DNA of 64,000 bases from Phoronis australis (taxonomy: Eukaryota > Phoronida > Phoronidae), in NCBI GenBank assembly GCA_002633005.1, contig NMRA01000316.1:263063-327062 (forward strand), in the 5' to 3' direction. Of this stretch, positions 12,101 through 22,668 are shown piece after piece (positions within the stretch are counted from its first letter, which is position 1; each line of letters begins with the position of its first letter). Both the position numbers and the translations under genes were made by a program. Under the pieces are notes generated by a model. The model searched no databases and was not told the origin of the DNA. It saw only the letters and a list, made by a program, of their open reading frames with translations.

Positions 12101-15100
12101 TTTCTACAACATGCTGCCTGTTTCAAGTCAGCATCCGCATCTACCGTCATAGGTTCGATAATTTCCAAAACGTTAAAAATGGTGTTTTGGCCACACATCT
12201 TGCAGAAGCGACCTCTTGTGACAAGGTTAGTCGCCAAAACGCCTCATGGCTCCATTAATATTAGGTAATATTTTTGGTATTTAAATATGATTGCATATAT
12301 TCGTTGTGGATAAGGATGGCTATACGCACGCAGTATGCAGTCAACTTAGAAAGAAGGGACTACATGTCTGGACAGAACTGTTAGCGGCCAACACTTACAA
12401 ATAACTGTACTCAATAGACAGGCTAATCTTGTCATCGTCTGCGTAGATCACTCTCCTGTCGACACTCGCCTCGCCTCGGTCCTCGCAGTTCACCAAGTGC
12501 TTGTCGTCATCCGGGTGACTCTCGTAGAATTCGCGTCGTTTGTGCATCTCGTCTAGGGGCAAATTTACACGTTTGAGTAGACAGTTTGAAAGAGATGGAA
12601 AATTCGTTTAGAGGTGATATTAAATGTAGAATTCATTTCAAGAGATAAATGAGCAACCAATGAAACTAAAGTTATTTTGTTCATAAAATCTGCCCAAAAC
12701 ATTTTGTTTTAAGAAATGCAAATTTACTTAAAATTTACAATGTACAGCAGGCCAAACGAGAGATCTTGTTCACGACATTATGCATCCGCTTGTAACATAC
12801 ATGTATCACAGTGTGCGACATGCGCAATAACCTAAACACCGAATCAAACCATGAACAGCTTAAATGCGCATTCAAAGTTTATTTTTGACATAATGTTGTT
12901 CCAGGATGTTTTCAAAGCGTAATGCCTTTCACAAATATTGTCAAATTGAACGCCTACAGTGTATAAGCGACTAAACAAGACATACAAAAGGACTATTTTA
13001 AGAACAATCTTGTCTAAGCACGAAGTCTCCTATGTCACAAAGAATGTTTGTATAAAGGAAGACGGTTAGTTGAGGTTGAATCAATGGGATACATAAGTTA
13101 AAAACAACATAAGAACAGGAACTGAAATAGAATTCAACCAAAACACTGAATTACAATCGACGTTGAAACCGTGGTGAATAATAAATATTTCGCGAACTAC
13201 GACCCTGAACCAGGAGCATCTTTGTAAATACATGTGCGATAAGCGGCAGGTCTCGATAAGTTGCCATACAAAACGGTGTTTCAGCATACCTTTGAACAAA
13301 CCGGGTACCAGCTTGTAAACGAGATCTTGAAGCGTGTGATCCAGTCTAGAACGAAAAATCGTAGATTTAACATGCTGTAATTTCTATTCATCCACTAATT
13401 CCCTTGATTTTCTCAAACTATACTTCACAATTAACAATCGCGTTCGTGCATAAACAAATTAGTCTGGCAATCATCTTGAACTGAAGTCACCGTTGGTGTC
13501 GCAGCTCCAGTAAGAGTTGCACCTCTGGTTAACACGGGCAGGCTGCAGGGCTCGACCTGATAGCACTATAAGGTCGAGCCGTGTAGCCTGCCCAGTTTTT
13601 GAAAAGATATACACAAGACATCATTTCCTTTATATCAGTCACACACCGCACACTTACCCGCGATAGACACCTGGCATGCATTAAGGTTTTAGCGGTAACT
13701 TACCGCTGGCGCTTTGGGCCTTGGCTACGAAGTCGCGAGCCATAGCCACGGCGAGTTAACCTGGGCCGCAGGTGTACTCAGGCTGCGACAGACCGGTTAT
13801 GGATTTCCGCGACAAAGATGTCAGCTCGCTGACTAGGAGTCGCTAAGTTTCCACAAAAATTAAGTTTTGCTAGTAGGCTGATATGTAATCCCCAGTTTAC
13901 ATTAAATGAAATATCAAGTTAACGAAGTAAACGTTACATCATGTCAAGCAATGTCGCTGACATACATGTACAACTGAATTATACCTCTTTAAATAGAGCC
14001 ACTTTCCTCCGATCAACACGTCACAAAATAGCCCCTTTATGGCAATAGAAACAGCCATCAAACGTACGTTGTACCTACGTCATTCAACTCCATTTGCCCA
14101 GCTAGTTGTAGTAATACCTAATGATACACTTTCAAATCCGGTTTCGCAGCTCGTTTGGAATATAAACGTCAAATTTATGGCTCAGCACCTCCCCCACAGC
14201 TACGCACGGCTAAGACAACACACGTCAGCATGCAGTTTTAGGGGCTCAAAAGGGCAATTCTCTTATTCGAAAATTCTCGTTGTCCCAGCCTCCCCCCCCC
14301 CTCGACGATATCCTAGATCCCCTAGTGCAGATGAAGTAAAATACATATGCCAATATTATAACTACTAGCGCAAAAACGGGGCAAATCCCGTTGTAACGTC
14401 GTCAAAAACTAGGCGTTATTACTTCAACATCAGTATTGTTGTGGTGTTGTGTATATGCCCTTTCACCACATACTATATGCATGATGTAGGACGGACTCGT
14501 GTTTTGACTGCTGTTATCTTTAAGGTCACAATCCCTAACGTACTTTCGCCGTGAGATGAGTGGAAGTAAGCTTTAGAGAGGATTTGAAATGAAGCGGAAA
14601 AATGGACAAACACGATAGGCTGAGGTATAGAAATAATGATCTGTAATAGTTTCCTCTAGCAGTGATAACGTTCAGATAAACTAAGGAGGCCACCCGCTAC
14701 AGATGAAGTGCGTGCATGCGTGCGTTCTTGACTACGTTCCACAGGCGCATGCATTTCGCGAGTAACGCTACTGCGATCTCGCGCGCACTGATTATGCATG
14801 GCGAAGACTCGAGGAGTTTTGCGTCATCTTGTGTTTTCACTGGATTCTTGCACCTACGGTACTCAGCCCTGAGAACACTTTCGCCTACGTGCTTTTTTAT
14901 GTTCTCCGTCCGACTGGACTGAGCACGACCAAGTCCCATCCCAACTGCAAAATCTTTGCTACAAAAGACTTAAGGGGGCGGGAAGACAAATTATGAACCT
15001 GCTCAGCAATAATGTTGCTAACATTCGTACCCTCTCGTTTCCTTTATTTCACACTGCAGCGCACAACACACATTTCCGTACCTGACATTGAGCAGCGGCT

Positions 15101-17059
15101 TGGTCTTATGGACAAGAACTTCACATATTGGGCAATATTTGCAGGTCTTCAAATACTTGACGATGCACGTCTTGCAAACTGAAAAAAGAGTGCACGTATA
15201 CAGTACCCGTTTCAGAAGGAAGTGTACACGTCAGTATTTCATAGGCTACGCTTGATTCACTTCGTCCACCGAATCATCCGGCTGAGACATAAGATTGTTT
15301 TGTAAGCCAGAAGACGTGAACGAGGACCAACAAGTAGACCCAGCCGGTAGACACGGCGAACCCGGCATAGTCAATCGAGCGCACACATTATTTCTCATCA
15401 ACAGGTTTGTGATAAATCCCTTCACGACAAGAGGTGAATTTAATTGGAATATTCTGCAGGTGAGTGACTCCATAAGTCAATTTACAATACATAAACTTAG
15501 AAGATACGTTTGGTATTACGCTTTAGGTGCAGCATTCTGCTAGAGTCCAAAGCAAAACCGTCCATCTACGTAAGGCACAAGGGAAACACGTACAGTATAC
15601 ACCCCACATGCGCGATGAACATGCGATACGCGAACGCGTCAAAATTTGCCTCACTAGATGACAAAACTTTTCCATCGAAATTCGTCATCAATTCACACAT
15701 ACAAGAATTCGCCATAATATGCAATTAAAATGATTCGTCAATACAACCGACTGACGCCAGATCTATTGAAAAACATGTAGGTTATTTGCTGAAGCAATTT
15801 TCTAAAACCATTACAGCAAACTAATAATTAAACTTAAACCTATTTCAGCAAACAGATTATCGATTAGCTAGACAAAATTTTTATCCCACGCGCGTTGAAT
15901 CTGTCGAGGGAAATACAGCCATGAAATAAAGTTTTCCGTATTCAGCTCCCGCACTATTTTAACAGCGACCTCTGACATGGAAAGTTCAAAAGGTAGGACA
16001 ATGTAGACTCGACGTCTTCTTAGCCGGTTCGATCATCAAACTTTCCGAATATAGTTTAAAGTAACACAGTTGCAACAGTGTAACTAACACTCGACATGCA
16101 ACCAGTCCCTAAACCTAAAATCTGGAACAAAACTGTTAATTATAAGACACTTGTGTCTCAGTTTTCAATTGCTGAATAGTATCTCGTCTGCAACTCAGGC
16201 GCCGATTCGTAGGAAATTGAAATATCAAATATTGTTGTTTTTTAACTATTTCCAGGAGATGTTACGAGTTCACTGCTCAGTTGCCGTTGTTTTCATCTTT
16301 GCTACCTCGTTTCAAGAAATAAATCGTTACTTCTAAAACTGTTTCTTTTACAAGAGAAAACTTGAAACCTAACGCGCACGTACATACATATAGGATGTGA
16401 TCCGCCTTGTGAACAGTCTGGATGAAGTATTTGAAAAATCTGCCGAAAAAATGCCAGAAACTTAGGGATTCGAAGCGCATGGGATAAATACAAAACGTAC
16501 CTCAATTGGCGTACATGAAGTAATATCCCATTCCCACTCGACCTTATTCCGCGTATCGAGCTCGACCTTCGGTCTCGGTCGATACGCGGAATAATGTCTC
16601 GTGAGATATTACTTCATGTACGCCGCTCTCGGTACGTTTTGTGTATATCCTTGCACTAGCTCGCGAGCAATGGGCGTCCGCTCTTGGATGCAAAGTAAGA
16701 TCTCAACGGGCCAGCCGATGTGTCAAATCCAGGGTAAATAATTAACAATTTCCTGAAAAGGGCCAAGAATTTGGAGCCAAGGAAGTTCTGTACAAACGGT
16801 CCACAGACAATAATCCGTCGGAAACTTGATTTTGTTTCAGCAACCAAGGCTGTAAAAGTTGAAGCTTGTTTTTCAAAGGTGGGCACAGGAGTTGCGCTTT
16901 CCAGAGTTTCCAAAACCAATGCTACTTCACATGACTTCCTACTTACAAGAATGCAGACACTCCTTGATGGTGGCGGCGTCGATGAAATACCCGCCACATA
17001 GTATACACATCAAATGCGGGTTCAGCTCCGTGATCTTCAGGCGGGTAGTCCCGTGCATC
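5642..17059 (-). CDS. bmi1: Polycomb RING finger protein, BMI1/MEL18 (PCGF2/4) class, 8 coding exons
   Basis: Coding exons, in gene order, are 17058-16947, 15178-15082, 13345-13290, 12552-12399, 11832-11757, 10178-10080, 9178-9098 and 6172-5642. They total 1206 nt, so 401 residues plus stop; vertebrate BMI1 and MEL18 have about 330-345. All junctions are GT..AG and the phases agree. The N-terminus ([16 protein letters not shown]) is almost that of BMI1. The C3HC4 RING is complete: C18, C21, C34, H36, C39, C42, C53, C56. Then come the [14 protein letters not shown] segment (about 73-88) and a RAWUL ubiquitin-like domain (about 166-240; [26 protein letters not shown]). The tail from about 245 to 401 is rich in Ser, Asn, Asp and Lys. 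By family knowledge, the protein pairs with RING1 in PRC1, ubiquitinates histone H2A and represses genes in the nucleus. The start is the ATG just after an acceptor, as in BMI1, so a non-coding 5' exon lies upstream. Confidence 0.95.
6503..6594. repeat. dispersed repeat, inverted relative to 7874-7978
   Basis: ATCAAGGAGTGTAGAA and CTAGCGCC..CAAG.GGTG.ATAAGCAA are shared in the same order with the reverse complement of 7874-7978. Both lie in bmi1 intron 7. Confidence 0.6.
7874..7978. repeat. dispersed repeat, inverted partner of 6503-6594
   Basis: The reverse complement contains ATCAAGGAGTGTAGAA and CACTAGCGCCCCAAGCGGTG, matching 6503-6594. The two copies face each other about 1.3 kb apart. 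Confidence 0.6.
8495..8614. repeat. three tandem copies of a 39-42-bp unit
   Basis: Units 8495-8533, 8534-8572 and 8573-8614 share AAGCTGCAATTGTCAACAAT and TTGATAAAGGCGATAC. The 39-base period keeps frames open and explains the chance ORFs here. Confidence 0.9.
9098..9178 (-). CDS. bmi1: bmi1 coding exon 7 (RAWUL, second half)
   Basis: The exon has 27 codons, starting [12 protein letters not shown] and ending [14 protein letters not shown]. The donor that keeps phase and homology is AGG|GTTGGT, a weak match to consensus. A GTATCA donor four bases downstream would break the frame. Confidence 0.93.
9904..10025. repeat. dispersed repeat, copy related to 39484-39603
   Basis: Starts with TCACGTGACCCAATTAATGG, identical over 20 bases to 39484-39503. 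Weaker similarity continues for about 100 bases. Confidence 0.55.
10080..10178 (-). CDS. bmi1: bmi1 coding exon 6 (RAWUL, first half)
   Basis: The exon has 33 full codons, phase 0 at both ends. It encodes [15 protein letters not shown] then [10 protein letters not shown], the first beta strands and helix of the RAWUL fold. The acceptor is CTATTTGCAG and the donor CAG|GTAGAC. Confidence 0.94.
10470..10684. mobile_element. partial MITE, CAGNGGCGGAT-like family
   Basis: The right end reads CCCCTGTAGATCCGCCTCTG, the reverse of the family terminus. The left side starts with a G run and TTTAGGATTCG but lacks a clear terminus. It lies in bmi1 intron 5. Confidence 0.45.
11043..11200 (-). other. possible poison or alternative exon in bmi1 intron 5
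   Basis: A good acceptor (TTTATTTTCTAG) at 11202-11201 is followed, in the phase delivered by exon 5, by 42 open codons ([11 protein letters not shown]... to ...VVREIER) and a TAG at 11074-11072. A plausible donor, TTTAG|GTCAGT, lies at 11043. Including it would end the protein at residue 207 and remove the RAWUL domain, or trigger nonsense-mediated decay. I do not recognise the peptide, and chance is possible. Confidence 0.35.
11757..11832 (-). CDS. bmi1: bmi1 coding exon 5 (charged linker before RAWUL)
   Basis: A 76-nt exon follows a TTCTTTACAG acceptor. It encodes a Lys/Asp-rich linker ([19 protein letters not shown]...) that has no clear match in BMI1 but has exactly the right phase and place. 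The donor is GAG|GTAAAG. Confidence 0.8.
12399..12552 (-). CDS. bmi1: bmi1 coding exon 4
   Basis: The exon begins [14 protein letters not shown] and ends near ISLSIEY, matching the BMI1 stretch from KNEMKRRRDFYAAHP to ISLSIEF. The donor is TTT|GTAAGT. The middle ([20 protein letters not shown]) is acidic and diverged. Confidence 0.92.
13290..13345 (-). CDS. bmi1: bmi1 coding exon 3
   Basis: A 56-nt exon (TCTAG acceptor, AAG|GTATGC donor) encodes [18 protein letters not shown]. This is the conserved segment that follows the RING in BMI1, MEL18 and Drosophila Psc. Confidence 0.93.
13536..13593. repeat. hairpin with 23-bp arms in bmi1 intron 2
   Basis: Arms 13536-13558 and 13571-13593 (GGGCAGGCT...GGCTCGACCT) pair with about three mismatches around a 12-base loop. 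It could be a small foldback element. A microRNA-like precursor is possible but unsupported. Confidence 0.65.
15082..15178 (-). CDS. bmi1: bmi1 coding exon 2 (second half of RING)
   Basis: The acceptor is CTTTTTTCAG and the donor is CAG|GTACGG. The exon gives [19 protein letters not shown] and HKTKPLLNV, the second zinc-binding half of the RING. This is nearly identical to the matching BMI1 segment. Confidence 0.95.
16481..16650. repeat. long imperfect palindrome (foldback element)
   Basis: Left arm 16481-16567 and right arm 16571-16650 are inverted copies. They share ACAAAACGTACC, GGCGTACATGAAGTAATATC and TTATTCCGCGTATCGA with a tiny loop. It is a foldback or MITE-type element about 300 bp downstream of bmi1 coding exon 1, in intron 1. 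Confidence 0.8.
16947..17059 (-). CDS. bmi1: bmi1 coding exon 1 (start codon, first half of RING)
   Basis: The ATG is at 17058-17056, one base after an AG acceptor (TTGTTCTAG), so this exon is spliced to an unseen 5' UTR exon. It encodes 37 codons plus one base, ending in CLHS before GTAAGTAGG. It carries RING cysteines C18, C21 and C34 and H36. Confidence 0.95.
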
Positions 17060-18797
17060 CTAGAACAACATGGTACATCGTGAATACACCGACTGCAGTT
17101 GCAGCACCGAGGTATTTCCCGGTGTGCAAATATGGGTGCATCCATTTTTGTGACCAGGAAATCAAAAAGTACATAGAAATGAAAGCAGCGTTGGTATCTT
17201 TGGTAGACGAGGCTCTGTGTCAACGTTTGTACTGGCTTGATTAATTAGACAAGATCGGACACGTGTGTTTCTTCTGATTTGAATTTTTAGTTAAGTCAAA
17301 TGCTGGCGTCTGTTTTGACAAGCGCTCAACTGGACAACTAGACATAAGTATTCTTAAAGTCAAAATGTTATCACAAATACGTGCGTGGAACAATAGTCAA
17401 GAGGGAGAGGGGGGACGAATCATGAAGTCCAGTTATCGAGGAAAAATTCTTAGTAAATGTACTGCGTCATATCGAAAGAAAGGCCTCTTCAAAACGACCG
17501 TGGGCAAAATAACATACTTTGACGAGATAACTTCAGGTTACATGTATATGTAGGACCTGTGTACAGCATGTAGCGAAATATCTATAAACTGTAGATTTTT
17601 AACTCACTATAAGTACATCGTTCCTTAAAGTAAAAAGCTTACAGAATTAGATTTTTGACTTTCTTTACCAATTTGCCATTAATTGGGTTACGTAACCAAG
17701 TCTTAGGTTTTTATTAAAGTTTAACAAAACAGAAAGGCACATTGATAGCAAAGCAACAGTATCAATAATATGACAAATTCCGTTTGATTAAAATGTTCGA
17801 GATGAAATATGACAAGCGATGTTGCAGTTTTCTAAATTGTCATTTCATTTTTGTATTATGCGGCTTTTATCTTTTTTGTGAAAATCGCAAAAGTCCTACT
17901 TTCGGTAGCCACTCATGCAAGAGTGGAACATTTTTAAAACAATCAGCCAATTCTGAGACATGACGTTCCGAAGACAAATTTGAATACTTTTTTAGGGTCC
18001 TACATAACCTTCTCCACCCGAAACAAGTTAAGTATAGGTTTAGTTGATGCATTAATAATTATCCAGACATAATTTTGCGATGGACGGGATTCTGTCATTT
18101 GAAAAATTCAAGCGAAACGTGATAGCCTCTCGACCAAAGGTAGCAATATTTTGAGTATTAGACCATATTAACTAATAGTCGACAAACCGTCGGTCTCGAA
18201 GACAACTCATGTATTATTATGAGCTCCTCTTTAACTAATGAAGTTTTCTAATAATATTACTAAAAACTGAGCCCTAAATTCGATGAAAATAAATAAGGAC
18301 TTGGTCCTTAAGTTAGGGGCATTGCATGAAATGATCCCTATTTATTGTCGATAATATTGAGAATTCAGCGTCAAGTTCACTCTTGATTTGAACCAAAACC
18401 AAAAATTGACTTAGTAATGAAACTAAAACAGTATAAGAAAGGGCAATCGGCGTTTTCACAAGTCCACAAACACGCAGTAGATTTAGGGAAAATAGTTGCG
18501 TCCCTATTTGCAACCAGACACAGCACTAACGCCGAATTAGTGAAGTTTCTGCAAGCAGTGTGAACATATGCTTCGCTCCAACAAAATGAAATTATTATTA
18601 ATTGTAGACAACGAGCAAATAAGTAGACACACTTGGGTTAATGGCCGAGACATACCTTAAGTTTTATCTGGAGTTGGAATGCAAGCTGAGATTGTTATGA
18701 CTAACCTACGTTGGAGAATGCCATCCCGCGCCAACGCTGTACTCTGATACAATAACGTGGCGAAGTGAGAGACGGTGCAACTCTTCCAAATACATGC

Positions 18798-18842
18798 ATA
18801 GGCGGATTTAGGGGGGGCCCAGGGCCCCCCCCCCCCCCTTGG
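18798..18842. mobile_element. one end of a CAGNGGCGGAT-like MITE
   Basis: CATAGGCGGATTTAGGGGGG is followed by a C run. No partner end could be fixed; it may lie toward the assembly gap. Confidence 0.35.
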
Positions 18843-19077
18843 CTGCCGCAAACAATTAAAACAGTAAGAGTGTAGGGAAATGGTGAGTTTATTAATTAAC
18901 CCCAGTAATTAAAATTATACGGATGAAAAAAGATTTAAATGTGTGCAGTTTTAGTGTTGGGGGGGCTCAAATCCAATTTCAAGTGTCAAATTCGGAACAC
19001 GGCGCGTTCGTAACGGAACTATGGCTAAGTATAGAATCTCCCGCGATATCCTAGGCGACCGGCAGCGGCGCTGTGCA

Positions 19078-19555
19078 NNNNNNNNNNNNNNNNNNNNNNN
19101 NNNNNNNNNNNNNNNNNNNNNNNNNNNNNNNNNNNNNNNNNNNNNNNNNNNNNNNNNNNNNNNNNNNNNNNNNNNNNNNNNNNNNNNNNNNNNNNNNNNN
19201 NNNNNNNNNNNNNNNNNNNNNNNNNNNNNNNNNNNNNNNNNNNNNNNNNNNNNNNNNNNNNNNNNNNNNNNNNNNNNNNNNNNNNNNNNNNNNNNNNNNN
19301 NNNNNNNNNNNNNNNNNNNNNNNNNNNNNNNNNNNNNNNNNNNNNNNNNNNNNNNNNNNNNNNNNNNNNNNNNNNNNNNNNNNNNNNNNNNNNNNNNNNN
19401 NNNNNNNNNNNNNNNNNNNNNNNNNNNNNNNNNNNNNNNNNNNNNNNNNNNNNNNNNNNNNNNNNNNNNNNNNNNNNNNNNNNNNNNNNNNNNNNNNNNN
19501 NNNNNNNNNNNNNNNNNNNNNNNNNNNNNNNNNNNNNNNNNNNNNNNNNNNNNNN
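19078..19555. other. assembly gap (478 N)
   Basis: Unknown bases. Single Ns also occur at 3862, 7364, 22977, 51898 and 59363, four of them in or beside C or G runs. Confidence 1.
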
Positions 19556-21210
19556 ATACTCAAGGATTTTTACGTTTCAATACATTTTATTAAAGATGTA
19601 TACCAAGCCTTTAAAATCATGACTTCCCTTTGCAGATAGTAAGCAATATAGATAGGAATGAGAGTGATAATCATCAATTTGTATTTGACAGCTATTAGTT
19701 GTCAGGAAGACCTGTTTTTATGCGTTAAATAGAATACTAGTTCAAAACCAATAAGTAAATGTGACTCTCAGACTGTCAAATGCGAAAGTTTAAAACATTA
19801 GTAATCACTGTTACAAAAACACATTTCAATTGTTTTTTTAAAATTAGAACTCATCCTACGCCTATGCAAAATTATTCTCTGGACCATGCCCATGATGGTT
19901 CTGATGCATGCCCATGTAAGTAATAAGGGTGATGTTTTAAAAGTATTAGTAAGAGGCCTTCAGCATCTTCTTATAACAAAGTGTGAAGCATGGTTTAGTA
20001 GATAGTATCCACTTTTGGCATTCATGTTTTGATTCAAATCACCCGCGCTGTCTTCCAGTGTGAAAACGAGACATTTTAAATAAACTGATTTAGGATTATG
20101 ATTTAAGAATATGTAAAACTAACTTATGAGATGTTGGTTTCTATTTAGTGATTTAGCATGATTAAGTTTTCATTCAGCTCTTTAACTCATGCCTTCTTTT
20201 CAAATTTTAAGAGAGGTTTTAAATAATGTCACATCACAGATCTGGCAAGTACAATTATTAATTTCTTGATCCACGATGGTATTTGTGAGATTCGGAGAAT
20301 ATTCTGGCATATATTTATTCTTTTCCCAGTTGCACCTGTTCCTGCCGTGTTCTCCAACAATTTCCTCTATTGTTTCTAAATGCCGGTTTAATATCCTCGA
20401 AGGTCAGCAGAAAAAAATAGTCTAATTTTCAAAAAGATTGGGGGATGAAAAATATGTAAGATGAGACAATGTAATCATTTGCTATGAAATAATATCATGC
20501 AAGCCACCCAATGACCAAATACACTGAAAAACACAAAAAGAGTGACTACAGTCAGTGAAGGTGTGACAAAATTGCTTAATAAAGTAGGTGACAGGTTCCT
20601 ACCCTTACAAATGCCCAGTATCTGCTTTTTCAACACAAAACACGTGATTGGAGAAATAAAACGTTAGATTCCAGCGCATTACCAACTTGACATGTATTCC
20701 TTTAGGTCTCTTGTTATTTATACTCTAGAGCACTGCATCATGAATTTCCCAACAAGCAGGGGTACCAAGAGAAAAACAATAAGTTCATTAAATTAACATT
20801 TTGTTTCATTTACATTTGATAATGTGGTCCAACTGTCTGATTTTAATAAGTTGAATTCTACCAAGAATAACTAGATGACATTGTAAACTATAACTTTTCT
20901 GCAAATACTTTTGAAATTGAAGAAGTCCAATGCATTTAATTTAAATATGTAGCAACTGCATAATTTTAAAGCTGCCTTTGTGATATTTTATCATTTCAAG
21001 GTTCTTAGGTGTGAGATACATTTCATCTTCTGAAAGTTTAGAAAGTAAAAATATGATCTAAGGTTATTTTTATTGGTGAAGTGACCCCCAAAAATGGGTC
21101 CATGTAGGCAAAAAATTGAAAATTATAGGACAATCAAATATGTGTCCTGAGGGCCCTCTTGGAAAGCAGTGCTATCACTGAACAGGCCACCCTCATTTTA
21201 AATATCAGAA

Positions 21211-21229
21211 TAATAAATAAATAAATAAA
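21211..21229. repeat. (AATA)n microsatellite
   Basis: Four to five AATA units. Confidence 0.9.
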
Positions 21230-22039
21230 ACTAGAGAGAATGGTCTTTCAGATGAGATCAGAAATGTTACAGTAGCCACAGTTTTAATTTATGGTCTCTA
21301 GGTTGACCTTTTCATGGAATTGCCATATAATTAAAGTAATTCTCAACTTCTGCCAAGAAAAAGAAAATTTAAAACCGTTTAAACTCGACTTTATGTTATT
21401 ATTGCTGTTATACCAACAAATAAGTGCATAAACCAGTAGGATGTCTTGTAGCTACATCTCAACGAGGGCAGAGCCTATTTTGAACACTATGTCCAGGTAG
21501 TGGATGGCCCAAGAATGTTTTAATTTCAAGAGGAGCCATCAAATTTAAGATTTAAGAATCCCTGTAGGATTTTTGATCCAGCCGCAATTGTGACATCCAG
21601 ATTTTCAAATGCAAAGCGTATACACATAAAAGGCATGTATCATGTAACACTGAACTAGTTCGAAAAGCTCACGCTTATTTTTTGATGCACAAACCCATAT
21701 TTTACACACAACACAAAACCGTCAAAATTAGGCTTTGCTGACATGAAAATTAAGTCCACCTTTTGGCTATGCATGACACAATTTTGTGCGCCCGAAGAAG
21801 TCACCAAGAGCAGACAGAATTTTGTAACGCGCAACTTTGGGAACATACCATTAAAAACAAATCTATAAGCGAGGCGAACATTAAACAAGACAGACCGAGA
21901 CCAGACTGTTCTTGTGTGGAAAAGCAGTTGAAGTTTTGGCCAACCTGCCGTCGTCGGCATCGAATTAGCAGCTATGTTCGACGTGGGAACATCAGCGCAG
22001 TTAATTTCACGGCCACTTATTCGTCGACACCTTGCGTGA

Positions 22040-22300
22040 ACAATGAGCGCCAAATGCAAGACAAATCACGTGACATGGCGCTGCGGGAGATTTTCCAACA
22101 CACAACAATTGTCATTTACGCTACAACCAGAGACCTTAGCGTCTTTGCTACAACTAAGTGCAGTGAGTCGTGTCATATCTAGGCTCAGTGCCGTATAATA
22201 AACCCTAGAATCTCGCAAGGAAAGCTACGTTTTTCGCGTGTTATGCGTGACTATATCTCGCGAGGTCTTGTGTGATCCTGCATTTCCGTACCTACGGAAA
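22040..22300. promoter_or_regulatory. promoter-like patch, possibly of bmi1
   Basis: The patch is CpG-rich against AT-rich flanks. It holds an extended E-box, ATCACGTGAC (22065-22074), an overlapping YY1-like ACATGGCG, and TCTCGCGAG (22256-22264), the core of a motif typical of housekeeping promoters. It lies 5 kb upstream of bmi1 coding exon 1, which needs a 5' exon. The link is inferred. Open frames cross it on both strands, but none looks like a known protein. Confidence 0.35.
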
Positions 22301-22392
22301 GCACGACAGGTTGAAATGCGTTCGTATCTAGGGTCCTCGTTCCCTCAATTTAGTCACTGAAGAATATCGGCCCGTTTGTCTTTGGAAAGTAT

Positions 22393-22668
22393 TTAAATAT
22401 CATGCGAATTCCCCTCGCCAGGCCCAAAAATTCCCTTCGAGATTCGAATCACTTGTAATTCATACAGGCAACGTTTGAAGCAGCTCAAGGCGTTTGTTTT
22501 GGCTACATGAGGCTGAGTCGATGAGGGTGGCGACAGGAGTAGGGGTGCTAATGGTGGTGACTGCGGGAAAAGAGTTTCCCCTCGCTCGAAAAATTCCCGC
22601 AGCAAGCGCACGCCTTTCCTTTCAGGTAAACGAGAGTCCTGGTATCTGTTAAATGCCATCAGCATCAC
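22393..22668 (-). other. unassigned 91-codon open frame near the 22-kb promoter-like patch
   Basis: The frame starts MMLMAFNRYQDSRLPERKG and has a coding-like codon mix in its first 60 codons, with no domain I recognise. It lies just upstream of the candidate bmi1 promoter. It may be chance in GC-richer DNA. Confidence 0.15.

Noticed and set aside
14697-14939. 80-codon minus-strand frame with a matching 68-codon plus-strand frame
   Set aside because: It lies in bmi1 intron 2, with no domain and no splice logic to neighbouring exons.
15246-15543. Open frames on both strands just upstream of bmi1 exon 2
   Set aside because: The minus-strand frame ends before the exon and has no acceptor or donor in phase with the gene.
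21655-22182. Overlapping 134- and 139-codon frames on opposite strands
   Set aside because: They overlap each other and end in a CpG-rich promoter-like patch; neither shows a known domain, so GC-driven chance is likelier.
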